DNA from: Himantopus leucocephalus
Lineage: Eukaryota; Chordata; Aves; Charadriiformes; Recurvirostridae
Length of the DNA: 64,000 bases
Assembly (NCBI GenBank): GCA_003993805.1
Contig: RSEF01000002.1
Coordinates: 75,856,109-75,920,108, forward strand
Direction of reading: 5' to 3'
Position 1 is the first letter of the stretch, and the number at the start of each line of letters is the position of its first letter. Under the pieces are notes generated by a model, which searched no databases, was not told the origin of the DNA, and worked only from the letters and a program-made list of their open reading frames with translations. Positions 1-13,500 of this stretch are shown here, piece by piece. The position numbers and the translations under genes are program-made.

Positions 1-345
1 GATCCCTCTGTTGTAGAGCCTTCCTACCCTCAAACACATCAACACTCCTGTGCAACTTGGTGTAGTCTGCAAACTTACTGAGGGTGGACTTGATCCCCTC
101 ATCCAGGTGGTTGATAAAGGTATTAAACAGAACCGGCCCCAATACTGAGCCCTGGGGAACACCACTTGTGACCAGCTGCCAACTGGATTTAACTCCATTC
201 GCCACAACTCTTTGGGCCCAGGCGCCCAGTCAGTTTTTTAACCAGTGGAGAGTATGCCTGTCCAAGGCATGAGCAGCCAGTTTTTCCCTGAGAATACTGT
301 GGGAAATGGTGTCAAAACGGTGTTGGATGAAGTCTGTAGCTGGTC
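1..345 (-). mobile_element. CR1 LINE fragment, reverse-transcriptase region
   Basis: Read on the minus strand, this encodes pieces of the CR1 ORF2 reverse transcriptase. These are a FDTISHSIL...EKLAAHALD block (about 330-245), then [21 protein letters not shown] residues (about 185-130), then [10 protein letters not shown] (about 90-55). The FADD catalytic box reads FADY, so one of the two metal-binding aspartates is lost. Frames are interrupted and the element runs off the left edge of the window. It is a dead, truncated copy. The right boundary near 345 is where CR1-like sequence fades into an A-rich stretch. Confidence 0.9.
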
Positions 346-2944
346 CAGCGAATGTGGATAAATAAAATAAAAATAACTCCCCCATGATGTGTATACATGC
401 ACACAAAACAAGTGTAATGTATACTGCTTGGAAAAAACCCAAGTGCCGTCCAGAAGTAAGAGCCTTGTATTGGTGTTTTTTTTTCCCTTATTAACTGAGA
501 GAAAAGAGTGAAGTCTTATGCATATGCTTCATACTCCTCCCAGCAGGAGTGCAGCAGCCTTGGCTCTGCAGTGTCAGCAGTAGGACCAGGTGAAGTGATT
601 TTTCTAATTGGCACCTGGTTGCAGAGCACCTTGGGTTCGTTGATGAAGTAGCTGCTGCAGAAGCGCTGGTGGGTACAGGGTGATGGCTTCACTGAGACGA
701 TTCTGGGAGGTGAGCTGAGAAGCAGGTATTTCAGCTCTATCAGTTTTCGTCAGCGTGTGAGTATTAAGGTTAATCTTTTATGGATATCTAGGGAAATCTC
801 ATCAGATTGATCAACCCATTGCCTCCAGTCTACATAGGCAAGGGACTGTAAATATTTCTCAAAGCTCAGTTACAGGCAGAGTCATTTGGCTATGCTGCTT
901 CCTACAATCCCTAGTTATCCTCTAGTGGTTGTTTAAAATAGCTTTTCCATCTAAGGAAGGGATTAAAATCCTGTCTCTGGATCTTGCAACTTACTTATTT
1001 GAGATGCCGAATTGGTTTCTGGCTTTTCTCTGTTTTCTTTAAACTTGTACAAAGTATCATTGAAAACCTTGTGCTGGTAATAGTCACTGCACTTGGTCTT
1101 CTCTTAGACTGTGTGAGATGATACTGCATTAACCAGATCCATGGTTTCCTAGCAAAATCCAATGGCATGCCTACCTCTTAGGAGGCAGGCTTTCCTGCGC
1201 TGGCTGGGCTTTGTAGTTGCACAGAAGAGAAACTGGGGGGTGGAATTGACTTTTCTTACTACCTGCAAACAACTGTGACCCGAGGGAAGATTTTTGTGGG
1301 ATGAGGGACAGCAGCCTGTTCCCTGCTGTCTGTAAGGACAGACAGAATATTCTGTCTCCCCAGGAGCCTCCCGAGCATGGGGGAGACTTTTGGTGAGAAA
1401 AGCAACAGCAAAGCATTGCTCGTGTCCCTGGGGAAGAGGTGAGGAGGGAAGAGCTGGTACTGGGCCAGGTGGGCAGTAGTAGTTCAAGGAAGAATTGGGC
1501 AGGGCACATGAGATGGAGACAAGAATTTTTGCATGAGAATGAAAGATGACTGCTGGTGGTGTTCTTGCCCTCTGTGCCTGCCTGTGAGGGAGGACAGGAA
1601 AATGCAACAGGTTCCCGAGAGCTGCAAAAGTAATGGGGAGCAGCTGTACACCAGCTGCTTCTGAGATCAAAGGACTGAGTGCTTACTAAGAAGTTTTGCC
1701 TTTGGGGAGTGTTTTATCTACCATAGGGAAGGACAGCCAAATCTCTGAACGCAGAGGCAACCTGGGGCAAGCTGGTTGCATTAGGAGTAGAGGTTTTTGT
1801 TGTCCTGGTATGTGGATAGACAGTGATAACTCCTTGAGAGGGAGGGAACTGCTCTGCTTTAGCCTCTGCCCTTCTACTGAGCTATGCATTCCTGCCTCTC
1901 GGCTGGAAAGGGAATTTTGTTGAGAGGTTGCTGGGGGGCAGCAGAACTAGCTGGGAGTGGGCTGCAAAGACCATGTGCTTTTCTAGCCACATGTTCGAGT
2001 AAGTGGTTGGTGTGGAACAAATAGAGAACAAAAGTTGGTGCTGACAAAGGGGAGAAAAAGCTGAGGCAGTTGGATAGCGTTTGTTATGCAAAATCACTCT
2101 AAATAGAATATATTTGCCTTTTTGGTTTGCAAATGTTGAGTCAGGAACCTGTCTGGAGAAATAAAGGTATGGGTCCCTTAATGTCATGAATGGGAGCCTG
2201 ATGGTTGGTGGTAGTATTTTGTGTCTATTAGCATGGGGGACTCTGAGAAAGTTAGCGATAAGGATGAGAAAAAGAAGTGTCACTATCAGAATAGATTCTA
2301 GAGGCTCTGTGGTTGCAGAGGGAAAGCAGCAAAATTTGACACAGCTTAGATCCGGGGAATGCCAGAGAGAGAATGAGTGCTAATCTAAGGCTGCTTGAAA
2401 GGGAGGTGATGGGGCTTAATGGAAGGAGAGGCATGAGCTTTGTTTTGGCTGCATCATGCTGTCGTTTACTGGTGAATATCCATTTTGGAGAGGGTAGCCA
2501 AGATGTAAAGTTGGGTGTCTGGAAGAAAGCCAACAAGAAAACAGGTTCATACATCATCAGCCTGGGGATTGCATAGCAGTCGTGGGAGTCAGAGAGATCG
2601 CTCAGAGATGGGCTATAATGTTTTTGTTGGAAATAATTTGTGTGCTTTTATTATTCCTTGCCACAGGCTGCTTCTTTTTTGGTTTATCTGTAAGGTTTCT
2701 GAGAGTGTTACAGAAGCACCAAAGATTTAAAACACTCTTGAGATAGGTTAGATGATGTTGATATTGCTGTTATTTGCAATTAGCAGCTGGGCTGCTCACC
2801 CAGTGCTGCAGAGCCGGTGTGGGGTTTTGCACATGTAGAGAGTGCCCCTGCTACAACTACTGCAAAATTAAACAGGTAAGGCAGACAAAAGATAAAAAGC
2901 AAAATAAGTGCTTAGAGGGGTATTTCTTTTCCCCTTCTCATGGG
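346..2944. other. noncoding flank, no gene recognised
   Basis: No conserved protein, RNA gene or young repeat was recognised. 1150-1920 is richer in G+C than its surroundings and therefore carries several long open frames by chance. The longest, on the minus strand at 1149-1670, opens with TTG, not ATG, overlaps a second open frame, and resembles no family I know. I do not call any of them genes. Confidence 0.5.
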
Positions 2945-3030
2945 AGGTGCATAGCAAATCAATGGTTGATCTGGGATTAGAATGAAGGCTTTTTGTAGCT
3001 AGTCCAGTGCTCTAGCTACTAGATTATATT
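2945..3030 (-). repeat. MIR-like ancient SINE relic
   Basis: The plus strand reads GCATAGCAAATCAATGG, then CTGGGATTAGAATGAAGG, then CCAGTGCTCTAGCTACTAGA. This is the order seen in the reverse complement of MIR SINEs (the 'cacagc-aagt-agtgg ... ggatt-gaac ... gctcttaaccacta' pattern). The copy is strongly diverged. The call rests on recalled consensus order only. Confidence 0.5.
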
Positions 3031-4420
3031 GACTCTGTCTTTAGTATTTCTGTATGTGGTAGCTATACTGGAACACGCTTGAAGTGTTTCTCTTAATCAT
3101 TTTTATTCACAGAATAGAGCTTAAAGGGCAAAACTAGAGACTAATTCCATTAGTGGGCTATTAAATAACCACCTTCTGAATATTGACAAGAATTTCAGAA
3201 ATACCTACTATAAACGAAGGCAACTCTTCATAAATGAGGGGCCTCTGTTTCATCCTTGGAAGTAGCTTCCAGCACTGCTTAAAAAGATTTGTTTTAATGG
3301 AGCCATATACAGGAGGAAAAAGGGGGAGCTAAAGTGACTTGAGAAGTTTTCAGTTTTCCAGAAAGCAAGGCGCAGGGTGCCTTGGCTATGCCGAGTTTCT
3401 TTTAGCTGGCTTTATTAGAACAATTTAGTGGGCTTTAGTTATTAGAATATGGATATGTTTTACTTGGGTAATTGAAGAATATCCTAAGCAGTGGTATATG
3501 CTGTTCTATGCCCCCACTGTCAAATATGGATAACCATTGATACTAATATTACTGTTGTTAATGTCTGAGCCAGATGTCTAGGTTCACTAGATACCAACAT
3601 CGTATGCCAGTAGGGTTGTGGAGAATGCAAAGGGACTAAGTTTTACTATGTGATTGCAGGTGAAAAAAAGCATGTTTACTGATTTATCATGAAGACAAGT
3701 ATCTAATCTGTGTCACTGTTGAAGTTTGTACCTTTCTTCAGTGCTACCAAATCGAGTATGCATTTTTAAAAGGATATAGGTTAAGGCTCTACAGGAAGCT
3801 AGTGCTCTTACACTGCAATTTTCAAAAGTTCTTGTAGTTTGGCACTGGGATAAAAGCCTTACTGAACAAGGCACCGCGCTGCCATTGGGACAACACTGAC
3901 TATGACTTATGAAGAGAAGTTTTTTCTTTGTTACTGAAGCAAATTAAGATTTTTAAATGGTCAGCTTTTGCAGGGCAGGCACAAAACCAAGCAGTGATAC
4001 ATTGGTCCTTAAGCTTGTTTTTCGGTTAGATAGTAAATCCTGTTTTAGAGCTCCTGGTGTCAGAACAAGAAGTTGTAGCCCCATAGACTTATTGAGATGT
4101 GCTTAAATATTTTTATAAGCTTTATGACAGTTGGGTATAAATAATTTCCCATAGTTGGCATAAATGCCATATCGTGTATTTGTCACTGATTTGGTAGAAA
4201 TGTGTTTGTGTGTTCCAGACGTCATTGACATTTGTACTCTATCTCTCATGTTAAATACTGTGGAATCACAGTGTGAGACATGTGGCACCTCTGTACCTGT
4301 GCTGATCTTAAAGGTGAATGGGAATAGCAGGCATTTAGCAATTCAGAGTAATGGATACCTTGGTCAGACAATTAAAGGTATTTGTGTGACCAGCATGGGT
4401 TTGCAATGTCCATGAATTAA

Positions 4421-4491
4421 GTCTTCAGAATTATGTAGGCACCCTCAGGTTAGATCTGTAAAAGCAGTGGTACCTACATAATGTTGAAGAC
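4421..4491. repeat. imperfect inverted repeat (hairpin)
   Basis: The arms at 4421-4443 and 4469-4491 are reverse complements at 20 of 23 positions, with a 25-base loop between them. As RNA from the plus strand, one of the three odd positions becomes a G-U pair. The word GATCTGTAAAAGC recurs at 4453-4465 (in the loop) and 4510-4522. TTGAAG-a/t-TGTAAAAG is also repeated just downstream. It could be a MITE or ancient-repeat remnant or a microRNA-like precursor. Nothing here proves transcription. Confidence 0.6.
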
Positions 4492-4522
4492 TTGTAAAAG
4501 ACTTTTGAAGATCTGTAAAAGC

Positions 4523-7500
4523 CGAGCATTGTGATGCCTACTTGTAGGCAGTTAATTCCCCAATGGCATTAACGGCCTTCAGACTGGATGCCCAGTCCTG
4601 CAAAGCGCATTTACTCTTGTGCTCAGAATAGAGATCAGAAAAGTCAGTGTGCTGAGTAGTGAGCTACCTACACTAGCTGGTAGACAGTGTGAAGGACTAC
4701 AGTGCACCTAGCTCAGCCTGCTCTGATGGAAGCGGGGGTTTGGGGTTGTTTGGGGTGTTGGTTTGGGTTTTTTTTTTGGGGGGGGAGGCAGGTTGAGATA
4801 GAAAGGCCTGTTTGCCTGAAGAACTGTGATAGAGACATCTGAGTTTTACTTGTAGCTCTGATAACAAATTGCTAGGTGACTTTCTACAGATAACTTTGCT
4901 GTTCTGTGCTGCTCTGACACTTGCCCATTCAATGCAACAGACTTAGAGATGCTACTTGGTTTGTACAGCACTTTGAGAGAGCCATAGGTTATCATTTAGC
5001 GTTCACAGAATTTACTTCAGAACCTAGAATCATCTCTTGCCACATCCGTTTGACTTTGAAGACTGCTGATCAGAGAGGAGTGTTTTTGACCAGGGCTTCA
5101 GGGCAAAACAAGTCCTATCTTTCCTCTACCTGCCTGGAGGGTGATGTAAGTGAAGGAAGTGGTATGGGGTTTACTCTGCTTAAGGCAAGACTGTAATGTA
5201 CTGGAAAACATGACTCCATTTAGTCAGCTGCACTGTAGAGAACAGAGGGATAAAGGGTAACTAAGGGTAACGTGAAGCGTTTGGGATATTTATAAAAATG
5301 TGAAATGGCTTTTCTTGTTAAAAGAATGGTTATACGTCATTAAAGGCTACAAAAGCAAAGTGGGAATGTGCTTTCCAAATCAGGAGGAGAGCAATCCTTA
5401 GCAGTTGCTAATCTATTTATGTTCCAGTCATGCTCAGAGTGTGGCTTTGAGGTCTGAAGCTCTTGTAATTGCCTGGAATATGTCACTCTGCAGCAAGATT
5501 CATTGTTCTGTTCTCCCCAAGAGGAAAGCTGAGATTTTTAGCTGTAGGACTTCCCTTTCAACTGAGCAGAGAGACATGGCTAAATTCCCATGTATTGTTT
5601 TGTTGAAACACTGTTAATTATGGCTTCCATTATAAGCATGTCAGTTCTATGTGATCTAGGCAGAAATTGATGCATTTGGTGGGAAGCAGCCAGAGCTTTA
5701 TTTTGGAGATTATACATGAGTTCTAAGAGCCGGGTTTTGATTGCTGTTGATAGAAGTCCCTTAAACCTTGCAGGATCAGTAGGGTGCTTGTTTGGTTCCC
5801 TGATTTGACAAAGGGTCAGAGACTTAATTTTTTTTCTTTCCTTTTTCTCAACTTCTTTGCTGCCAGGTTTCCTTTGCTATTCCCCGAGCGATGCTCAAAA
5901 CATTTAGACATTGAGCCCAATTAAATGAGAGTGAACTCAAAGCTCCGTGCCTTGCATGAAGATTTAGAGGGGCAAGATTCAGCAGGGATTGAACGCAGTT
6001 TCAGGAAGCTATGTGAAATGTGGCTTCAAAAAGGCTAACAGCCCAACCTCACCCATGTTACTTTGCATGGGAACCTCTCTCCTTTGTGCCTTCCCTTGAA
6101 GAGAAGTGAGTGCATTTGTAAATAGTGAAGCATTCCTGTAGCTTCCTTTCAAGTCCCCAAGGTATTGTTGGCCGTGGGAACCTCTCTATATAGCTCCTAT
6201 GGAACCGACAGCTTGGAGCGTAGCCATGACAATTCCATGTAAGAAAGCACACATGCTCTATGTAAAACTCTTGACTGGTGTTGGTAGACCAGGTGGAAAA
6301 GCCAATTTTTATCCTATAGGTTCATTTTTTTTGTGAATGACAGTCTACGCTGACTTTTCCTCCCTGGGGGCTGAAAGTGGAGTTGCTGCAAGGTTTCAAC
6401 TAAATATGAAACTTTAGATCCAGGTGCTGTTCTTCCTGCTCCTTCTTTAATGCATGGCTTGATCAAGTGAATTATATGCTGAGGACCTCTGGGGAGGGGA
6501 GCTGTGAAGAAAATATCTTTCTTCACCCCTGTCAAAAGGTAGGTCTGTCCCATCCGGGGACTGCTTTTGTATTTCATAGTCTGGAGCAGCTCACTCTTTC
6601 TTTTCTAACTCCAGTGTGCATTGGTGGATTGATTCAGAAAGTTCAAGTGCTCCTGTATTTACTGGCATCTGTTTCCAAGCTTGTTCACTGTGCTGAAACC
6701 GAGAAATCAGCCAGGGAGATGGGCTTTGCTGCAGGCAGGGGGCCTGCTCAGTGTCCTGCTTGCCCAGCCTAACCCTGCCCTTGGCCAACAGTTTCCATGG
6801 CTTCTATAGATGAGCAAGCAGGATTTGCTTCCAGGGAATATAGACTGTGGAGTTCTTGGTCTTTCTTCTGGGAGAGTAGTCTGACAACCATCATCTGGAC
6901 AGAAAGCCTTCAGCACTGAGAGCTCACTCTGCTTTTCAACTCACAAAAGGCATACCTCCAAGATGGTGCTTGTCCATTTGTTGTTTGTGGGTTGTTGTGG
7001 TTGGTTGGTTGTTTTTTTTTCCCTTCAGAGATCAGTCATTTCAGGAACACCTGCTATTTTCTGAAAGACTCCAAAAAACATGATTTGGAAACAAAGTTAA
7101 GGGATTGAAAACTGCAGTGGTAACATAGGACAGATGTTCGGCTGAGGCTTTTCCAATAGCATAGAAATTGCTTCATGAACTAGATTTTGTCCAAAATGTC
7201 ATAGGTGCTTGTCCCTGTTAATTGTGAGGACATGGTAGAAGCACCGCGGGTTCTTAAAAAAAAGTGTGCCGGCTTATACAGTTACTACTATAAAATGGCT
7301 GTGGTGGCCCCCTGCTTCCCTCTAAATTCAATTTCAACAAAAAACCCAGAGTGGGTAAAGAAGAAAACTAGAATTTAGAAATTGGTCTTGGACTGAGACT
7401 AAGCGTAAGAAATTTTTCCTTGTATCTTTTAGATAGTAATATAGAAAAATATACAGTATTTTAAGACTTAAGTTGAGGCTCTGATGTGCTTTTCTCCCAA

Positions 7501-10500
7501 CTCAGTAAGAGTCTTGTGAGCAGAAGAGGACAGAATGTATTAAGATGGTTGATTTCAGTGCAAATAGAGAACTCCCAGGTTCTTCTATAGTGTCCTGAAT
7601 TTGGTAAAAACGTTGGTTTTTTTCTTCCCAATGAAAAAATAGCTTACTATGCCAAATACCTCTAAGCAATTTTGGATTCATTCCATTCGCACTCAAACAA
7701 GATGAGATACCACGCTATTCCAAGAGAAGATCTACACATACCAGAATTTGTGCAAAAATCAAGAAGGCGATCAGCATTGTAATAAAGCCTCTTGGTTTGT
7801 TGCCCTTGTACAACTATGGCAAGGAAAAAGCCCTGTTGATAAGTATCTTTGATAGGTATTTAAATTTTTTTGTTAAACTATCTGCAAGTATGTTGTCTAT
7901 ACGTAAGTACTACTGTGGATGGCATCATCTGTTGATGGGGGCCACTAGACCTATGTCCTCTCATCAGCTCTGAGCTGTTCTGTGTGACCCTGACTGGGGT
8001 CGTATTGAGTCAGGTTTTTCAAAGAATCCTGTTTCCATTTAGAAGTAGAAATAAGTTGCAGCCTTCTTGTAGACCTGAGTTTCTCTCGACTTCACTGATC
8101 TTTGGTGTGCCCTTTTTTTTTTAACCCTCACAGATGTCTCACTGTGTCTGTAGTTTGAAAATTACTACAGTCAGTTTTATGACAGAAGGCAGAAAATTTG
8201 ATTCCTGCTGTCTAAAACCTTCCTGCATGAACTTTCTGGATGTTCTCAGTGAAGGACTCAGTATCAGTAGTAGCAAATTTAGAGGGAAACAGTGCAACTT
8301 CCGAGCATGTCACTGAATTTCTAACCAGTTCTAATACTGAACACGAAATGCCTGCTGACAGGCAGAAGAGGTGGAAGAAGAGACTGTCTCTGCCTTCCAG
8401 TGCTTCCAATCTTTNAAAAAAAAAAAAAAAAAAGGGAGAAAAGTGGTAAAGTAGCACAAAAGATTTTGCTGTTACTAGAGAAGAGATATGCACTTCTGAG
8501 TGTTTCACCCAAGCCAATGCTTTCAAACTTGATTAGTGGCTCATAAACAAGGTTCAGGAAGTTTGTCCTTACCCCATGGCACTGTGGTTAGACATGTAGC
8601 CTGCGGTCTTTTGTCCCTGTAGCTGTTCTGAGGGTGTTACTGCCAGCAGAATAATGTCCTATTTACCAGGTTTTGGAGGTATTGGGGACTTACCAAAGGG
8701 ATCTGTAGCCCCTTATTTTTTCTTCTTCTCTCCCAACAGCATCTGGCTTGCCTCGGTGATGGAAAAGGTTGGTACATGGAAAATCCTGAGACTGACTGTC
8801 AAGAACAGTAACGGTTTGAAATAGTGAAAACCAGTTTCAAGATATTGTAAAGAGCTAGGGGAAGCTTTCTGGGAAGGGAATTGAAGCCAACCAAAGAGAA
8901 GTCTGGACTATTAAATTAATTAGCCTGTCATGAGGTTTTTGAAAGCAAAGATGGAGCTCTATTAGCGTGTTGGCTTCATGGCAAGTGAAAGCTGGCTGTA
9001 GCCTGCTCATCTGCATGTAGTTTTGGGATGAATTAAAGTCTTAAAGCCTGTGGGTTTTGTTGAAAAATGACATTTTGAAAGAGGCAAGTTGGCTGCTAGG
9101 AGTCAGAATCAAAACAGAGCCAAAATAAGCTTCATATTTCTTAACCCCCGTGTCGCTGTGAAGTCCAGACTTTCCCAGATGATGTGCAAATGCACAAGGA
9201 CCAGGCATTGCGTGCTGCCAGGTTTTAGTGAGAGAGGGGAAAGAAAAATAAACTACAGTTGTCCATTATGTAAATACATGGCAGGTATGAAAAAGACTGG
9301 GTTAATTCAGACTTGATAATGTTTATGAGGAAAGGGAGGAGGCAGCTATAGAATAAGAAAAAGAGCTAGGGATGTGAGTAAACTGAAAACTCAGACTATG
9401 ACTTCAGTGTTTGGCACAAGTCAGAGGAATAAATAAAGCACTGAGATGGTAGGGGGCAGGGAAAAAAGAAGTGTCAAGAGTAGCATAAACAGCGAGTCTT
9501 GAGCCAGCGTGCTGTGCATTGTGTTAGTAGGCATCAAGTTGGACTTGTGGGAAAGATGGATAACAGCAAAAGAGACAAATGGGTTTGAATGAAGGCGACT
9601 AAAAGATTGCTGTGCTCCAGTCATTTTTTTGTACTCTGGTATGAATCCGATGCAGCTCCATGGGACTTCAAAGAGGAATACTGACGTAATGCTAGGAGAG
9701 AAATAGGCTTTCTTTTTATTAGAAAACAAGCAGATTAGATAAAATTGTGATGTATATGATTCTGAGTGTGTGGGGAGCTGGCATCAAGGGCTGAGAAACT
9801 AACAAATTGACAAGGCCCAAAGAGAAACAGAACAGGATCCCATGGGACTGCTTATTCTCTCCTGATACAAAATGATCATTAAGAAAGATAAAGTTATTAA
9901 TTTAGGTAGTAAATATAATTTGGGGCAGATTGTAGCCAACATTGCTCATGACCTACTTCATGTATGTGTGAACGGGAGATTAGGAGCCTAAATGCCTTAG
10001 GATCTTTAATGCTGTATAGTAGGCAGCTCCTGGTAGGTCAAGCTAGAAGGGTGCCAGGCATCCTCCAGTGCCCCTGTGTTCCTTTTCCAGGTACTGCTGA
10101 ACTCTTCAGATGGTGAATGGCTTTACAAGTCCTCGACAAAAGATACTCTGAGCGTCAGTAAGGTTCTGCTTCAGGGTTGCTGTTGGATAAAGGCATCACA
10201 GCTGAGAGGGGTGAAGGGTGTTAAATGTGTGGCTGGATACAGTACTGATCTGAAAGGTGGGGAAGGATATAGTGCACAGTCTTTCAGGGGCTCCTGTTTC
10301 ACGTGGCTCCTGCCCCTTCCCTCAGTAAACCTGAGGGACACCATTTTTTGTCATTTTCTTTTTCCATACAATTTGATCAGGGAATGCATAGTTCCTGCTA
10401 AAGAAAGGAAGAAAACTACTATTCAGATTAACTCTTTCTTGGCAGGAAAAGCCTGTACAGATCAAATAACAATGCAAAAATCATTGTGCTGTTCCATCAT

Positions 10501-13500
10501 CTGTTTAAAAAAAAATAAAGGATGCCTGGTATCTACCTCCAGAGTTCCTAGAATTGCTTGTGAAAGTTTCCCCATCACATATAATCTTGGACCAACAATC
10601 TTTAAAGTGAAGCTCCTGAAGGCATGCCAGCAGGCCCTGTTTTGTAGTTTATGAATGCTTCTGATTGTCACAATTGTTGAATTCAGAAATTTTGCTTGAA
10701 AAATTTTAGGTCAGTGTGACAGCTGGATAAAATTGAGTTTAAAGTTGTCTTGATGCAAAGGTAATAGGGTGACATCTTAGTAAATCATTAAAAAAAAAAG
10801 AAAACTTGCTGATAAAAATGTGGTTAAAACTCTTAAGATGGGCAAAACCTTGTAAACTTACTGGGTAAGTTGTCCGTGCAGAATATACATGAGGACTGCA
10901 CGTTATGCATTGAGTGCATACAATTACCTGTATATGTATCATGAATATATTTAAAATAAGGGATTTAAAAAATTTAGATCCAAGCAAAATTTATTTCCCA
11001 TTTGCTTTTACTGACTGCTATGTGCCTAAACCTCATGGTTACTGTCAAAAATATCAAACTTCACTTGTGTCTTAGAGCATAGGTTTGTTAATTTACACAA
11101 ATAAAAAAGTAGGGATGGGGGAAAAGCTATAGCTAAAATTTTTGAAAAGTTGGAGGTTGTTTTGCTTTGCTGCAGGGCCATGCAAACTGTAATATGCCTG
11201 TCAGTTAAACTGGTTTGGGGTTGTTTACCCATTCTGGGCACCTAGCCAGCCAAAACTGCAACTACAAAATTGCAATTATCATGATTGTTAGGAGTAGTTC
11301 CACTTCTTCCCTCGGATTTCTTCTGCCTTGCTGCTTTTCTTCTTCGAGGAAGTCTTAAATTTTCCTGTCAGTTCTGAGGAGACCCTAATTTTCCCCTTGG
11401 GGGTTCCCACAGAGACGGGGAGTCTCAGAGGCTCTACAGCTCTCCAACAAATGTAATCTTTCCACAGAGGCAGCAGCAAGCATCGCTCCTCAGGATCAAA
11501 TCCCTGCTGGCCCCAGCCAACAAAGCCAGGTCTTGCTGCTAGGAGACCCACAGTGTTCAGGGTTTTTAAATTTTATGGTTTAACACAGAATTTCTAAATA
11601 TACGTCTAACTTGAAGGCTGCGAGGCTTTGGCATTTGCATCGTTCCTCATTTGTGGGCACACCATTTCTGTGGCGGTTGACAGCAGCTGGTTGGTGAATG
11701 CTTTTGAAGTATTTTGATGCCCCTCCACAAAACTTGAACAGAAAGGAAAGAACTGGCACCAGGTGCTGGCCACCCAGCAGCTTTTCGACTGCAAGTACCA
11801 TGAGGTACCCATGGTTTGAAGGCCCTCGGGTAACACTGTTTACTGCGCTGTTGCTTCTGGCCTCACAGTCTCCAGGAGGAATAAGCCCCTGCTTCTCGCT
11901 CCCTCCTAGAAAACTCCTTTTCAACTCTTCCCAGTTTGCTGCTGTGGCTGGATGTGGACATGGATGGCTTTAGTTATCAAGGAGAGCATGTTGGAAGGTG
12001 CAGGTTTTCATGTTGCTGGTGTGAGCTGGGGTCCCAGCTTCCTTCGTAAGAAAGCCTGCGAGGTGGCGATAGTGTGTTGATCTAGTGGGGAAACCAGGCA
12101 AGTCTGTAATCTTAGCAATGTTGTACGCTGCTGTTTTATCATCAGTGATTTGCAGGGTCAAAGTATGGCAGCAGTCCAGGCACAGTGAACGGAGGCCTTT
12201 GCACAGCTCTTCGAACAGAGCTCCTGTTGTGCACGGTAGGAAAAACAGATGTAGAAGGTCCTTAATCTCAGCTGTCATCCTTGCAGAGGAGTGGTGCCTC
12301 TCTTCCCTGCATTTCATGTAGGTTCTGGGTGGGATGCTCTGATTCTTCTTTGCCTGTGCAAGTGGTTTTAGTTTGCGATGAGGCGGTGGTCTGAGAGAGA
12401 AAATCCAGTGCTTATCTCGCTTGTGCCTTGTACTGCTGGGCTGCTGTGTCTTCAGTGATAACACATTGCTGGGGAATGTGCTGGTCTGTCCTTGCCGTTA
12501 GTGCTGGAGATTTCCGTGGATTGCAGTTGCTCTTCATGGGTATGAACTTAGAGGAGCACCAGGAAAGTCAAAGATGGGGAAATAATGATGGTGTGTCAGT
12601 TTTTTGTCTGGCCAGAAACTTTCTGTTGGGGAGTTTCCTGGGTTCAAACCAACTTCTTGGGGTACAAAACTCTGCTGGAGATTTCTGAAGTCTCTGAATG
12701 TAAGTCTGGGGGCTCTGTGCATGTCTCTTTCTAGACATTGGCAAAATTACATTTATTTTCAGCCAACCTACCTCTCTCAGGAACTTCTGGACCATTTTTA
12801 TATGGCTTATTTGTTTAATTATAATATATATGTCTCTTGGTGTTACAGATTGCCATATTACTTGTTTATTTGGTTTTGAAAGCTCAGGAATCAACATCAA
12901 TTTACCAGAGGGGTAATTGAAAAAGAGAGATCTTAAGTGACATGCTGAGAAACAGTGATAACTGGTTCAGTGGCAAAATTGTGGTTTTAATGCCTCTGTG
13001 TCAAGAACTGTCTGGAGGCAGCTGTGCCCCACCTCTTGTTCAGGAAGTTTTTTTTTTCCCAAAGCATTAACTTACCACAGGAGCATTGGGTGAACCTATC
13101 CTGCTCTTAGGAAACGTATTGAGGGAACCAAATGGCTTTTTAATATAGGCTAACCAGAGAGTTCCAGAAACTCTATTTTCAGATTTTGAGGTATCTCATT
13201 AATAGCATTCTTGTGTGCTTAGTTTTTTTTTTTTTTCCCCCATTGAAAACTATCTTTTTAAATAATTATGTTTAAACTATTTAACGTCTGTGAAGAATCT
13301 ATTTGCTGAGTCACAATGTCTAAACCTGTAGCAGAATATAAAAGAACTGAGCAACTGTGGAAAAACTACTGTCGCTCTCATCTGAATGGTTGGTCGTGAC
13401 ACTGGGGGTACCCATTGTAGGGGAACCTGAACTCTAGACCTTGAGGCTGCATCTTTTTAAGGATTAAGTGCAATAGCCTATCTTCTTGTGCCAGGACCTT

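Noticed and set aside
84..272. plus-strand open frame at the left edge
   Set aside because: It is the antisense shadow of the CR1 reverse-transcriptase fragment.
1149..1670. 173-codon minus-strand open frame
   Set aside because: It starts with TTG and lies in a G+C-rich patch where a second overlapping frame is also open. No known domain.
10076..10654. 192-codon plus-strand open frame, the longest in the window
   Set aside because: It opens with GTG, and the first in-frame ATG is more than half way along. The peptide resembles no family, and codon and hydrophobicity patterns look like unselected sequence.
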